Below, piece by piece: positions 30,123 to 40,182 of a stretch of DNA of 64,000 nucleotides. Positions within the stretch are counted from its first letter, which is position 1. The number at the start of each line of letters is the position of its first letter. Location of the stretch: NCBI GenBank assembly GCA_021793575.1, contig JAJYSM010000006.1:1-64000 (forward strand), written 5' to 3'. The notes below the pieces were generated by a model. It worked only from the letters and a program-made list of their open reading frames with translations, did not search any database and was not told the origin of the DNA. Position numbers and translations under genes: made by a program. This stretch comes from Pseudomonadota bacterium. Lineage in GTDB: Bacteria; Pseudomonadota; Gammaproteobacteria; Xanthomonadales; Rhodanobacteraceae.

Positions 30123-33113
30123 ATGCTGCAGACCAACGCCCCGGACATGTTTCCCGATAACAAAATGTGGCGAACACCCCCGGTCAGCAGAGCCTTCCGC
30201 CATGTGCCCGCAAGCCGCGAATGGCTGATGGCCACCTACCTGCTCTTCGCCTTGCTGGCCATGCTGTGCGGCGCACCGTGTCATGCATTTGCCAACCCAC
30301 CGGCCAGCTCAAATGGGCTGCCCTCGGTCGCGTTCTACTATGGCCTGGACCCACCGATCAACGCCCTGCAGGGGTTCGACTGGATCGTGGTTGACGGCAA
30401 TGCGCGACTGCCCGCGGCCGTGTCGGGAGTCGGCCCGGGACAGCAGGGCTCGACCTATTTCGGTTACGTCTCGGTCGGCGAAGTCACCGGGGCCGCCGAT
30501 GCACCGAACCCGCCACCGGCAACCTGTGTCATCGGACAAAACGGTGTATGGAAGTCGCGCATCCTGGATTTGCGCCTGGCCAGTTGTCGAGCATGGCTTT
30601 TCACCCAGCGGATAGCGCCACTGATCACGCGCGGATTCAGCCATTTCTTCCTCGACACCCTGGACAGCTACGAACTGGTGCTGACAGCGCCGGAACAACG
30701 GCAGGCCTATCAGGCAGGGATCGTGGCCCTGATCGAGCACATCCGCACGCAGCTGCCCCAAGCCGAGTTCATCCTCAATCGCGGATTCACGCTGCTCGAT
30801 TCGCTCAGGCACAAGGGCGTCGTCGGGGTGGCTGCGGAGTCGCTCTATCGCGGCTGGGATCAGGCCAGTCAACGCTACGTCAAGGTGAAGCCCGCCGACA
30901 CTGCATGGCTGAGGCAACAACTGTCGGCGGTCAGGTCGCGCGGGCTGGTGCCGATTGCCATCGACTACGTCGCGGATGACCAGCCCGACACGGCGCGGCA
31001 GACCGCCGGGCAAATCCTGACGGACGGCTTTGTTCCCTATGTCACCAATGCGCTGCTCAATCGCGTCGGCGTGGGCGCGGTCACACCCGAGCCGCGCGAG
31101 ATCCTGATGCTCTACGACGGCGCGGTCTCGCCGATGAACACCAACGTCAACTGGTATGCAGCGATGGTGCTCAATCACATGGGCTACGCCACCCGTGCGC
31201 TCAACGTGGATACGCAGACCCTGCCGGACGTCCCGATGCAAGGCCGCATCGCCGGCGTGGTGACCTGGTTTTCGGGAAATGCTCTCAAACGGAGCGAACC
31301 TGTCTATCGCTGGCTTCGGCGTCAGATGGATGCCGGCGTGCCCGTGGCGGTGCTGGACGATTTCGGGTTTCCAGCCGACGCCCGCCATCTCGCTCCGCTT
31401 GGTCTGACCGCAGGACCGGAAGCATCGTCCGGATTGAAAGCCATCACCGTCAGCTCCCACGACGCCTCGCTGGTGGGATTCGAAACCCCAGTTCGCGCGC
31501 AGCCGGACGGTTTCACGCCGCTGCAGCTCACGCACGGCAGCGCCGGACTGACACTTGCCCGCGACGGGCAGCAGGAGACCGCGGTGGCGATCACCGCCTG
31601 GGGCGGCTACGCGCTCTCGCCCTATGTCGTGGCGTATCTGCCGCAAGGGGCACTGAACAAGAGCCAGTCACGCGCGCGCTGGATCCTCAACCCCTTTGCC
31701 TTTTTTCAGCAGGCCCTGCGGCTCGGCAAGCTGCCGGCCTTCGACACCACCACGGCCAGCGGCAATCGCCTGCTGTTCGCCCACTTCGATGGCGACGGCT
31801 TCGCATCAGCGTCGTTCGTACCCAAGTACTGGAACCAACCGGCGGCCAAGGTGATCCTGGACGCGATCCTGATGCGCTACCGGATTCCCACCGCCGCCTC
31901 GGTGATCGCCGGGGAATTCGTCGATGGCGGCCTGTATGGCCCGCAACACCTGGCCATCTACCGGCCGATCGCACGGGCGATATTCGCCCTGCCGTGGGTC
32001 GAGATCGGATCGCACACCTACTCGCATCCGTTCAACTGGCGCGCATTGGAACAGGACCCCGCCTTGTCCGCCGGTCTGCACGTCGAGCCCGGTGGCCCGG
32101 CTGGAAAAAGGGAGGAGTACGTCAATGCGCCCGGCATGAAATACGGCTACAACCTGCCGGTTCCCGGCTACACCTTCAGTCCGCAGCAGGAGGTCAATGG
32201 TTCGGTGAGCATCATCAACGATCTGCTCGCACCACCCGGCAAGAAGGTGACGTTGTATCAATGGTCGGGGGACACCGATCCGGATGCCGAGGTCGTCGGA
32301 CTGACCTACAAGGCCGGCCTGCTGAACATCAACGGCAACAACAGCACCATCGATGAGCAATCCTCCTCGCTGACCAACGTGGTCCCGCTCGGGGTCTGGA
32401 AAGGGCACTATTTCCAGGTGTATGCCCCCGACGCCAACGAGGATCAGTTCACCCATGACTGGGCGCTGCCTTATTGCGGCTACAAGAAGGTGCTGCAGAC
32501 CTTCCGCATGACCGAGTCACCGCGGCGCCTCGCGCCGATCAATATCTACTATCACTTCTACTCCGGCACGCGTCCTTGCGGTCTTGCCGCGCTCGAGTCC
32601 GTCTATGACTGGGCCACCAGGCAACCGACAACACCGGTTTTTCCATCGTATTACTCGAAAATTGCGCTGGGTTTCGAATATGCAGGCATCGCGCGGGACG
32701 GCGATGCCTATGTGCTGGGTGGCTATGGCGCGGACCAGACCGTACGCATTGCGCAGAGCCGCGGCTATCCGGATTTCGCCCGCTCACGCAACATCGCCGG
32801 TTTCGACGACGCCAACCAGTCCCGCTATATCAGCCTTGGTCCGGATCGCGCCCGGCTGGTGCTCACCGCGACACCGCCCACCGAGCCCTATCTGGTGAGC
32901 GCCAATGCACCGGTCACCGCGCTCACGCGCCGGCACGGCACCTTCGCACTGACGCTTGCAGGCCATGTGCCACTCAGGCTGACACTGGCCAACAGCCGGA
33001 CTTGCCAGATCCGCTTCGAGGGCCACCCGGCCAGCACAGTCGCTGATGGCAATCGGCGCCAGTTCAGCTCGCCCCTGGTCGGAGGCCGGCTCGAGGTGGA
33101 GTGTCCGCATTGA
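30123..33113 (+). CDS. pelA: PelA, Pel polysaccharide hydrolase/deacetylase
   Basis: The 996-residue periplasmic protein opens a seven-function pel operon. After an export helix (LLFALLAMLCGAPCHAFA) comes the glycoside-hydrolase domain (about 60-310: FDWIVVDGNA, FGYVSVGEV, FSHFFLDTLDSYEL), which in Pseudomonas cuts alpha-1,4-GalNAc chains. A middle domain follows, then the deacetylase with metal ligands D556/D558 (HFDGDGF) and H631/H635 (HTYSH), and a beta-rich C-terminus. Deacetylation makes Pel cationic. Length is close to Pseudomonas PelA. The stop codon overlaps the next ATG. A start at 30228 (MATYLLF) would shorten the N-terminus by 35 residues. Confidence 0.93.
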   Translation: MLQTNAPDMFPDNKMWRTPPVSRAFRHVPASREWLMATYLLFALLAMLCGAPCHAFANPPASSNGLPSVAFYYGLDPPINALQGFDWIVVDGNARLPAAVSGVGPGQQGSTYFGYVSVGEVTGAADAPNPPPATCVIGQNGVWKSRILDLRLASCRAWLFTQRIAPLITRGFSHFFLDTLDSYELVLTAPEQRQAYQAGIVALIEHIRTQLPQAEFILNRGFTLLDSLRHKGVVGVAAESLYRGWDQASQRYVKVKPADTAWLRQQLSAVRSRGLVPIAIDYVADDQPDTARQTAGQILTDGFVPYVTNALLNRVGVGAVTPEPREILMLYDGAVSPMNTNVNWYAAMVLNHMGYATRALNVDTQTLPDVPMQGRIAGVVTWFSGNALKRSEPVYRWLRRQMDAGVPVAVLDDFGFPADARHLAPLGLTAGPEASSGLKAITVSSHDASLVGFETPVRAQPDGFTPLQLTHGSAGLTLARDGQQETAVAITAWGGYALSPYVVAYLPQGALNKSQSRARWILNPFAFFQQALRLGKLPAFDTTTASGNRLLFAHFDGDGFASASFVPKYWNQPAAKVILDAILMRYRIPTAASVIAGEFVDGGLYGPQHLAIYRPIARAIFALPWVEIGSHTYSHPFNWRALEQDPALSAGLHVEPGGPAGKREEYVNAPGMKYGYNLPVPGYTFSPQQEVNGSVSIINDLLAPPGKKVTLYQWSGDTDPDAEVVGLTYKAGLLNINGNNSTIDEQSSSLTNVVPLGVWKGHYFQVYAPDANEDQFTHDWALPYCGYKKVLQTFRMTESPRRLAPINIYYHFYSGTRPCGLAALESVYDWATRQPTTPVFPSYYSKIALGFEYAGIARDGDAYVLGGYGADQTVRIAQSRGYPDFARSRNIAGFDDANQSRYISLGPDRARLVLTATPPTEPYLVSANAPVTALTRRHGTFALTLAGHVPLRLTLANSRTCQIRFEGHPASTVADGNRRQFSSPLVGGRLEVECPH

Positions 33114-34330
33114 TGACCGCCACCCGGCCACGCACCTCGCGCTACCGGAGACACGTCACTCCGCAACTCACGACCCATTTCATCGGGTCGGGACAAATCG
33201 TTGCCCTGTGCCTTTTCATCGCGGTGCTTGCCGTGCTGCTGTTCCCGAAGGAATTCATCAACCAGCAACTGCATTCGGGCGCCCCGCCCCACGCAGCCAC
33301 CATCGCTTACCTGCAGCTGCTGCTGCGTGCCCAGCCAAGCGACCGGACCATCCGCCTGCAGCTGGTGCATGAACGTCTTCGCGCCGGACAGCTGGAGGCT
33401 GCCGAAGCGGCGCTGGCACCGCTGATCAACCGCGCCGGCCCGGCAAGCCCACCGGTTGCAGCGCTGTGGCTGAGCCTGCGCCGGGCGCAGTTTGTTGCCA
33501 TTCCACCCGGCTCGCCGCGCCGCGAACAGGCACGTGCCGACTACGCCCGCGCGCTGGATCATCTCGGCAGCCGGCTGACCCTCACCGACCAGTTGGTCGA
33601 GACTCGCCACGCCATCGCCGCCGGGCTGTACGACACCGCTGCCCGCATGGCCGGACGGCTGCTGGCCGCCACCGCCCCACCAGTCCGGGGCCATTCGGGC
33701 AACCGGCCGGAACCGGATCGCGTGCCCCCTGCGCCCGAGTTGGCCGCTGCGCCGACTGGCGCCCCGCCACGGATCGCGATGCCGCACAGTCCGGGGGCGG
33801 GCATCGAGCGGCTGGTTGGTCTGGTCTGGGCGTCCAGGCTGGCCAGTGTCAACCGCGCCGACAGCGTGGCGCCGCACAAGGCGCTCACCCTGACGGACAT
33901 CCATGAGCAGGCATTCGACGCCTTGTTGCAGAGCCATCTGGCAGCCGGCAAGCCGCAGGAGGCCGTGCGCGCGGCCCAGGCACAATTGCCCGCCCTCGAC
34001 CCGGCCCAAGTCGACTGGACCCGGCTCATGCAGATCGCGGCATGGGCCAACCAGCCCTCGGCCGAGGCGGACTTCGCCCAACGCTGGCTGGCCAGCGCCC
34101 ACGATGACACGGCACGCTGGGCGGCGTTCCAGGCGCTGATCCAGGCTTACCTGTCCGCCGATCATCCGCGTCAGGCGCTTGCGGCCGCGGCCGCGAACCT
34201 GGACCGGATGCCGGGCACCACGGCACTGTGGCGCTGCATGACACGCCTGGCCATGCAGGCCGGTGACAGCGCAAAGTCAGTGGAGTACGCCCGGCGACTG
34301 GTGCATCTGGGAGATCTCCGTGTCCACTGA
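33113..34330 (+). CDS. pelB: PelB N-terminal part (membrane anchor plus TPR)
   Basis: The 405-residue protein begins at an ATG overlapping the pelA stop codon and has a single membrane helix (IVALCLFIAVLAVLLFP) followed by tetratricopeptide-like helical pairs (LQLLLRAQPSDRTIRLQLVH). This matches the N-terminus of PelB, the TPR scaffold that guides Pel through the periplasm. In Pseudomonas PelB is one chain of about 1190 residues ending in an outer-membrane barrel. Here a stop codon at 34328 ends it inside the TPR region, and a second gene supplies the rest. A Pro-rich segment lies near residues 190-225. Confidence 0.85.
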   Translation: MTATRPRTSRYRRHVTPQLTTHFIGSGQIVALCLFIAVLAVLLFPKEFINQQLHSGAPPHAATIAYLQLLLRAQPSDRTIRLQLVHERLRAGQLEAAEAALAPLINRAGPASPPVAALWLSLRRAQFVAIPPGSPRREQARADYARALDHLGSRLTLTDQLVETRHAIAAGLYDTAARMAGRLLAATAPPVRGHSGNRPEPDRVPPAPELAAAPTGAPPRIAMPHSPGAGIERLVGLVWASRLASVNRADSVAPHKALTLTDIHEQAFDALLQSHLAAGKPQEAVRAAQAQLPALDPAQVDWTRLMQIAAWANQPSAEADFAQRWLASAHDDTARWAAFQALIQAYLSADHPRQALAAAAANLDRMPGTTALWRCMTRLAMQAGDSAKSVEYARRLVHLGDLRVH

Positions 34331-37187
34331 GCCATCCGGGGAGATGCCAGCGACTGCACCGCGATGGCCACGCACCGGCGGCTGGCTGGCACTGAGCCTG
34401 ACCCTGGCGGCGTTGCCGGTCGCGGGTATCGCCCTGGTTCCCGCCAAGGTACCGCCACACGACGCGCCCCAGGCGGTCAACCTGGCAGACTACGATCTCG
34501 CGTGGCGGGCGTTTCTCGGCGCCGGCCAACTCGACGATGCCATCACGCTGGCCACGCAGGCACTGGCGGCCTACCCGGACAGCGTGCTCTGGCATCGCCG
34601 GCTGGCCAGTGCCGCCGAGCAGCACAACGATGACGCGCTGGCCGCACGCAACTACGCCTGGCTGGCGACCACCGGCCAGCAGGGCGACCAGCTTGAACAC
34701 GCCATCGCGCTGACCACCGCCACCCAGCAGTTCGACACGGCCATACAGCTGATGCGCCAGCGCGCCGCCGAAGAACCTTTCAACGCCGACCACTGGAAGG
34801 CGCTGGTCGCGGCGATGCTCAATCTCGGCCACTTCGATCAGGCGCTGAGCGTCCTCGAGCAAGCCGACCAGCGCCACCCGCGCGAGTTCTTTCTGAGCCA
34901 GCAGGCAGACGTTCTGGCGCTGGTCGGTCGGCCCGAAGAGCGCGTAGCCGTGTTGCGGCGGATGATTGCGCGCTATGGTGCCGAACCGCAAACCATCCTC
35001 CAGCTGGCATCGATGGAGTATGCCCAGGGGCATCTCGAACAGGCGCTGGCAACGCTGCGTCAGGCTCAGGCCACCGCCACTGCGCACGACACGGCCTACT
35101 GGCAGACGCTGAGCTCGCTGGCGTGGATGCTGCAGGATTTCGGTAGCGCCGCAGACGCCAGCCGAATTCTGGTGCGGGCCGGCACGGCGCAAGCGGATGA
35201 CTACCAGCGCCTGTACCGGATTCACGTCACCACCGATCCCGCGGTGGCCTATGCCTATGCGCTGATCGGCTGGCGCCAGACCCATGCCGCCCCGTTGTTT
35301 TTCCAGGCGCTGGCCGCCGCCAACCGGCTCGATCGAAGCGCCTTGAGTCAAACCCTGTTCGCCAGCCTGCGGCCGCAGGATCGCGCCACGCTCGGCGCAC
35401 AACCGCAGTTCTGGGTGCAGTGGGCGCAAGTGGCTCATCGGGAGGGGCATGACTCGCTCGCCCGCAGCCGCTATGCACAGGCACTGCGACGGGCACCGTC
35501 TGATGCGAACGTGGTGGCCGGTTATCTGTGGCTGCTTGTCGACAGCCGCGACATCGCGCCATTGAGTGTGCTGACTCGCCGCTGGGCAGGTCGACTGCGC
35601 GTCGACCCGGCTGTCCGCGAGGCGCTGACAGCCGCCCTCGCCCTGCTCGATCAACCCAGCCGCGCCTTGGCCTTGCTGCGCCCGGACCGATTTTCCCATC
35701 GCGATGACCCGGCCTGGCTGATGCAATACGCCGACCTGCTCGATCAAGGCGACCGCCCCGACGCCGCGCAGGCGATCCGGCGCCAGGCGGTCAAACCGCT
35801 GCAGCGGCAAGCCGCCTCGGCACTGGCCAAGCTGACACCAGGGCAACGCGAGCACCGGGTGACCCTGATCAGCCGGCTCAGGCCCGGCGATCCGACCCGG
35901 CGCGCCATGCGACCGCTGGTGGACAACCCGGCCGACGCCGGCGCGCGCGAGCAGGTGCTCGCCTGGACCATCGCACTGGACAGCCCGGAGGCAACCCGCC
36001 TCTGGCTGACCCGCCAGTACGCCACGACCAAGGCACCTGCCTGGGCACGCCTGAGCCAGGCCCTGACCACCGACAACGACAGTGCCAGCATGCTCCTGCT
36101 GGCCGCCGATGCCGATAATCTGCCGCACCGCGATCGCGTCACTGCTGCCAACAAGCTGGGCTGGAAATCGCAGGCGCTGACCCTCGCCTACCGCGGGCTC
36201 GAAGGCGAGCCGGACGACCGTCAGCTTGAACAGCAGTTCCAGAAACTGGCTGTCGCGCAAGCCGACACGTTTGGCAGCTCGTTGCACGAACGACACGGCA
36301 GCGGGCTTGAGGCGTTCGATGCCGGCCTGGACTCGCGCACCTGGGTCACCCCTGCGATTGCCGTGGATGTCACGGCCTACCGCTTCCGCCAGACGCGCTA
36401 CGACGTCACCCAGCTCGGCACGATCCCGGCGTACGGGCAATACGCTTCGGTGCAGCTGCTCCAGCAGCTGCACCGCGGCGAACGCGGCTTGTCGCTTGGC
36501 GCCGGGCGCAATCTTGCTGCGTATGACCAACTGGGAGCGTTCACCCGCTACCGGGCGACGCGCAACCTGCAACTGGGGCTTGCCATCGACTACGGTGCGC
36601 GCGTCAACGACACCGTGCCGCTGGCGATCGCCGGACTGATGGATCGCCTGAGAGGCACCGCCGAGTACCAGTGGTCCGCCCAAGACAGTCTGGCCGCGAC
36701 GGCCACGCTGGGCCGCCTGCGGGCACAGGGTGGCGGCTGGCTCGGCAACCGGCAGAGTCTCGATCTGGAGTACCGTCACAAGCTGTGGCTGGCTCCTCCG
36801 GATTTCACCCTGATCGCCACCGCCACCGATGCGCGCTACCAGCGGGCACCGTCCGTACCGAACGCACTCTTGCATCTGGTGCCGGCGGGGCAGCCCGCCG
36901 ACACCAGCTTCTTCGTGCCGCGCAGTTATGCCCAGGCCTGCGTCGGCGTCGGCTTCAATGAAGATTTTCTGGAGGCATGGAGTGACCAGTTGCGTCTGTT
37001 CGGCCATGCCAGCGCCTGTCACAACTCGGTATCCGGCCCGGGTGCCTCGGTGAATGCCGGCGTGGCCGCACCCGTGCTCGGGCCGGATCACCTCAGCCTC
37101 GGACTGGGCTACTCCAGCAATACCGGTGCGACCAGCAGCCAGAGCCTGAGCGCTTTCCTCAACTACCGCTACTATTTCACGCCATGA
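34320..37187 (+). CDS. pelB: PelB C-terminal part (second anchor, TPR repeats, outer-membrane barrel)
   Basis: The 955-residue protein starts at a GTG (34320) behind GGGAGA, overlapping the first pelB gene by 11 bases. It has its own membrane/export helix (GGWLALSLTLAALPVAGIALV), then many TPR-like repeats (for example AWRAFLGAGQLDDAITLATQ) to about residue 650. From about 665 to the end it resembles a 16-stranded barrel, closing with LSAFLNYRYYFTP (terminal aromatic strand). The barrel is the Pel export pore. Having its own helix argues against a simple sequencing frameshift. An ATG at 34344 is an alternative start. Confidence 0.87.
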   Translation: MSTEPSGEMPATAPRWPRTGGWLALSLTLAALPVAGIALVPAKVPPHDAPQAVNLADYDLAWRAFLGAGQLDDAITLATQALAAYPDSVLWHRRLASAAEQHNDDALAARNYAWLATTGQQGDQLEHAIALTTATQQFDTAIQLMRQRAAEEPFNADHWKALVAAMLNLGHFDQALSVLEQADQRHPREFFLSQQADVLALVGRPEERVAVLRRMIARYGAEPQTILQLASMEYAQGHLEQALATLRQAQATATAHDTAYWQTLSSLAWMLQDFGSAADASRILVRAGTAQADDYQRLYRIHVTTDPAVAYAYALIGWRQTHAAPLFFQALAAANRLDRSALSQTLFASLRPQDRATLGAQPQFWVQWAQVAHREGHDSLARSRYAQALRRAPSDANVVAGYLWLLVDSRDIAPLSVLTRRWAGRLRVDPAVREALTAALALLDQPSRALALLRPDRFSHRDDPAWLMQYADLLDQGDRPDAAQAIRRQAVKPLQRQAASALAKLTPGQREHRVTLISRLRPGDPTRRAMRPLVDNPADAGAREQVLAWTIALDSPEATRLWLTRQYATTKAPAWARLSQALTTDNDSASMLLLAADADNLPHRDRVTAANKLGWKSQALTLAYRGLEGEPDDRQLEQQFQKLAVAQADTFGSSLHERHGSGLEAFDAGLDSRTWVTPAIAVDVTAYRFRQTRYDVTQLGTIPAYGQYASVQLLQQLHRGERGLSLGAGRNLAAYDQLGAFTRYRATRNLQLGLAIDYGARVNDTVPLAIAGLMDRLRGTAEYQWSAQDSLAATATLGRLRAQGGGWLGNRQSLDLEYRHKLWLAPPDFTLIATATDARYQRAPSVPNALLHLVPAGQPADTSFFVPRSYAQACVGVGFNEDFLEAWSDQLRLFGHASACHNSVSGPGASVNAGVAAPVLGPDHLSLGLGYSSNTGATSSQSLSAFLNYRYYFTP

Positions 37188-37234
37188 TCGATGGCTCCGC
37201 CACGGCCGTCAGGCCACGTTTGCGAGGAACGCTG

Positions 37235-37786
37235 ATGAAACGCCTTTCCGACCTGTATCGACTCGTCCGGCTGTCCCTGCTGTTTGCCGGGCTGATCCTG
37301 CTCGGTGCCTGCGCCAGCAGCAGCTTTCGCGCCGCGCCGGCACCGACCGTCGATCACGCGGCAACCTGGGTCGTGGCGCCGCTGATCAACAATACCGCCA
37401 CGCCCTACGCCGGACAGCGTGCGGCCCGGCTGATCCGCGCCCTGCTGGCCCAGCGCGCGACCGGCCAGGTACTGTTGCCGCCGCCGGAGCCTGACGCCGG
37501 TGGCCTGCCCACCGACAATGGGGAGGCGGCCGAACAGGCGGCGCGCGCTTTTGCCTCGCAACAAGGTGCCCGTTACCTGGTCAGCGGCAGCGTTGACGAA
37601 TGGCAATACAAAATCGGACTGGACGGCCAACCGGCAGTCGGCTTCACGCTGACCCTGGTCGACATCAACTCAGGCAAGACCTTGTGGACCGGCGCGGCAT
37701 CAGCCAGTGGCGGCAGCCGCGAGGGTGTCGCCGTGCTGGCCCAGAAAACCCTGGATCGCCTGATCGCTCGCCTGACAGGCAAATGA
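37235..37786 (+). CDS. pelC: PelC outer-membrane lipoprotein
   Basis: The 183-residue lipoprotein starts at the ATG at 37235 behind GAGGAA. The signal ends in the lipobox LLGAC. Mature sequence includes WVVAPLINNTATPYAGQRAARLI, GARYLVSGSVDEWQYKIG and VDINSGKTLWTGAAS, as in PelC, which forms a dodecameric ring that funnels Pel to the PelB pore. An in-frame ATG at 37184 overlaps the pelB stop but gives no proper signal peptide at its N-terminus. A 124-base gap separates it from pelD. Confidence 0.9.
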   Translation: MKRLSDLYRLVRLSLLFAGLILLGACASSSFRAAPAPTVDHAATWVVAPLINNTATPYAGQRAARLIRALLAQRATGQVLLPPPEPDAGGLPTDNGEAAEQAARAFASQQGARYLVSGSVDEWQYKIGLDGQPAVGFTLTLVDINSGKTLWTGAASASGGSREGVAVLAQKTLDRLIARLTGK

Positions 37787-37910
37787 GGCTGAACCGCATG
37801 CCGCGATTGCGCCGACGGCCGAGGCCCGCCGGCGACACCTTTGCCGTGCCGGTCGGACAGGTGCGATCTGCGCTCAGGTCGCGTGCCTCCTCTACCCACT
37901 GACGGCTTTC

Positions 37911-39203
37911 ATGGACCCGGTGCTTTCCTCCATCCTGAAAAAGTCACTTGAGTCAGCACTGCTGCCCTTGCTGGCGCTGGGCGTGCTGTACCTGTGGAAC
38001 GGCGCGCACTTCGATTACCCCTGGTGGTGGCTGGCACCGCTGGCGATCGCGCTGCGCTACGGCGTGGCCTACGGCGTCGGCTCGGGGCTGGTGCTGGTGA
38101 TCGGCAATTTCGTCGAGATCTGGTTTCTCGGCATGGCTCGCTCACAGCCCGGCGGCGAGATCATCGGGGGGCTCATCGCCACCTACCTCGCCGGGCTCTA
38201 CGCCAGCCATTCGCAAAGCCGCCTGATCGAGGCCAATTCCAGCCTGGATTATCTGGAGCAGCGACTGGAGTCGCTCACCCGCGTTTTCTATGTGACCCGA
38301 CTCTCGCATGCCCGACTCGAAGAAAACCTGATCACCAAGTCCTACGACCTGCGCACGGCACTGGACTCCATCGCCGCCGAGCTGGGGAAGTCCGAACTGC
38401 CGGGAGGTCAACTCCCGCAACGACCGCTCGGGCATATCCTGCAAATGCTCGCCTATTACGGGCGACTCGGTACCACCGGCGTATTTCAGGTGACCGGCAA
38501 CCGCCGGGCACAGCCCGAGCCGCAGGCATACATCGGCCCGCACTTCGTGCTCGATGTGAACGATCCGCTGGTCACCGGCGTCATCGAAAATCAGCAACTG
38601 GCCTATTACTCGGTCGACCAGATTCTGGCAGGACAGGCCTCCGCCTATCGGGTGGTGCTGCCGATGAGCGCTGCCGACGGCACCCTGCTGGCGTTGATCG
38701 TGGTGGTTGAGCTGCCTCTGCTGGCGGTGGATGAGGAAAACCTGCTGACGCTTGCCGCGATGACCGCCTTCGTGGCCGACGCCATGCGTGCCGGCCAGCT
38801 CAGTCACGCCGTGCGACGCACGGTGCCGGCATGCCCGCCCGAATTCGCGCTGGAATGGGCGCGACTGGGGCATCTGCGCCAACGCGCCGAGGTGCACTCC
38901 GCATGGGTCATGCTGTCGCCTGGCAGTGACGCACATGACGGCGTCGTCGATCTGATTCATTCCGCCCGACGGGGGCTCGACCAGTACTGGCGATCTCCGC
39001 TGGAGCCGTCGCAACCGGGGCTCTTGATCCTGTTGGCACTGGCTGGTCAAGGCGCGACCGCCGGTTTCCTGCAGCGGATTGATGCACTCTGCCGGGAAAA
39101 TTTCGGCAAACCCCTGCGCGACCTCGGCTGGAGCGTCCGCCACGGCCAGATCCGCAAGGGGACGGGCGCGGAACTCATGGCCCTGCTGCAGCGGGAGGGC
39201 TGA
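37911..39203 (+). CDS. pelD: PelD, cyclic-di-GMP receptor of Pel synthesis
   Basis: The 430-residue inner-membrane protein has four hydrophobic segments (about 15-95), a short helix (SLDYLEQRLESLTRV), a GAF domain (about 160-300) and a degenerate GGDEF-like domain. The inhibitory-site motif RxxD is present as R354-G-L-D357, and an arginine lies 35 residues later (R389), the same spacing as R367/D370/R402 of Pseudomonas PelD. Cyclic-di-GMP binding should therefore switch on Pel synthesis here. It forms the synthase complex with PelE, PelF and PelG. Confidence 0.93.
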   Translation: MDPVLSSILKKSLESALLPLLALGVLYLWNGAHFDYPWWWLAPLAIALRYGVAYGVGSGLVLVIGNFVEIWFLGMARSQPGGEIIGGLIATYLAGLYASHSQSRLIEANSSLDYLEQRLESLTRVFYVTRLSHARLEENLITKSYDLRTALDSIAAELGKSELPGGQLPQRPLGHILQMLAYYGRLGTTGVFQVTGNRRAQPEPQAYIGPHFVLDVNDPLVTGVIENQQLAYYSVDQILAGQASAYRVVLPMSAADGTLLALIVVVELPLLAVDEENLLTLAAMTAFVADAMRAGQLSHAVRRTVPACPPEFALEWARLGHLRQRAEVHSAWVMLSPGSDAHDGVVDLIHSARRGLDQYWRSPLEPSQPGLLILLALAGQGATAGFLQRIDALCRENFGKPLRDLGWSVRHGQIRKGTGAELMALLQREG

Positions 39204-39204
39204 G

Positions 39205-40182
39205 ATGAGCGCAAACCTCGATCTGCTCGCAGGATGGCTTGCCACCGGCAGCCACAACGCGCATGCCTTGCTGCTGCACACCCTGCTGCTCAACGCCGTG
39301 GCGAGCGCCTTGCTGGCAGCCATCGGTCTCGGCCTGCGTCCCCCGAACCGACGCCAGCGCTGGTACCGGGATTATCTCGCGCTGCTCGGCACCGGCCTGC
39401 TGATACCGTTGCTGGGACCGATCCTCATGCTGCTGGCATTGCTGCTGTTCAACCAGCTCAGCCACCGCAACGATCCTGCCAAGGCACAGCAGCTCGTCAC
39501 TTCGCCGTTCGTTCCTGAACGCCCGCGACCGGTCGTGCATTTCGGCGTCGGCGGAACGATCCGCGGCTTGCGGACAGGAGCGTTCGACACCGACAAATCC
39601 ATTCGCGCGCTGATGATCATCGAGCAGAAACGCAGCGCACATACTTCCCAAGTGTTGTTCGATACGCTGGGCCATCCGGATGAGAGTGTCCGGCTCACCG
39701 CGGCCGGCCTGCTGGATCGACGCGAGTCCAGACTGCTGCACATGATCCGCCGGGTCGAGAAGACCATCGAAAGCATCGAGACATCCGCGACCGCCAGAGC
39801 AGCCGCGCTGCATCTGGAGGCGGCCCATCTGAATGCGGAAATGCTGTATCTGCGCGTGGCGCGCGAAGGCATGGCCCGCCTGTACGTGGAGCGCTGGCGG
39901 CATCATCTGGACCTCGCCGAACCGCTGTACGGTCACCAGCCGGACTGGCTGATCTCCAAGGCGCGCTGGCTGGAACAGTGCAGGCTGCCTGGCAGCACCG
40001 TGCTTTACGAGCGCGCCTTCGAAGCCGGTGCGGCACCGGCGCGGGTGATGCCGTATCTGGCCGAGCGCCAGTGGGACGCACGCAACTACGTCCAATTGCG
40101 CCGTCTGGCCGATGCCGGCGATCTGTTCGCGGCACTTCCCATTGCCGGGATCATCCGGCGCCGCTGGAGCCATCCGGCATGA
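39205..40182 (+). CDS. pelE: PelE, inner-membrane TPR protein of the Pel synthase complex
   Basis: The 325-residue protein has two N-terminal membrane helices (about 20-45 and 55-85) followed by a helical cytoplasmic domain with TPR-like character (SIRALMIIEQKRSAHTSQVL, ALHLEAAHLNAEMLYLRVAR). This matches PelE, which scaffolds PelD and PelG. It starts one base after the pelD stop codon, and its own stop codon overlaps the pelF ATG (ATGA). Confidence 0.88.
   Translation: MSANLDLLAGWLATGSHNAHALLLHTLLLNAVASALLAAIGLGLRPPNRRQRWYRDYLALLGTGLLIPLLGPILMLLALLLFNQLSHRNDPAKAQQLVTSPFVPERPRPVVHFGVGGTIRGLRTGAFDTDKSIRALMIIEQKRSAHTSQVLFDTLGHPDESVRLTAAGLLDRRESRLLHMIRRVEKTIESIETSATARAAALHLEAAHLNAEMLYLRVAREGMARLYVERWRHHLDLAEPLYGHQPDWLISKARWLEQCRLPGSTVLYERAFEAGAAPARVMPYLAERQWDARNYVQLRRLADAGDLFAALPIAGIIRRRWSHPA

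Noticed and set aside
34263..34330. pelB split as a sequencing frameshift
   Set aside because: The second gene has its own start, ribosome-binding site and export helix, so a true gene split is more likely; kept as a finding with the test stated.
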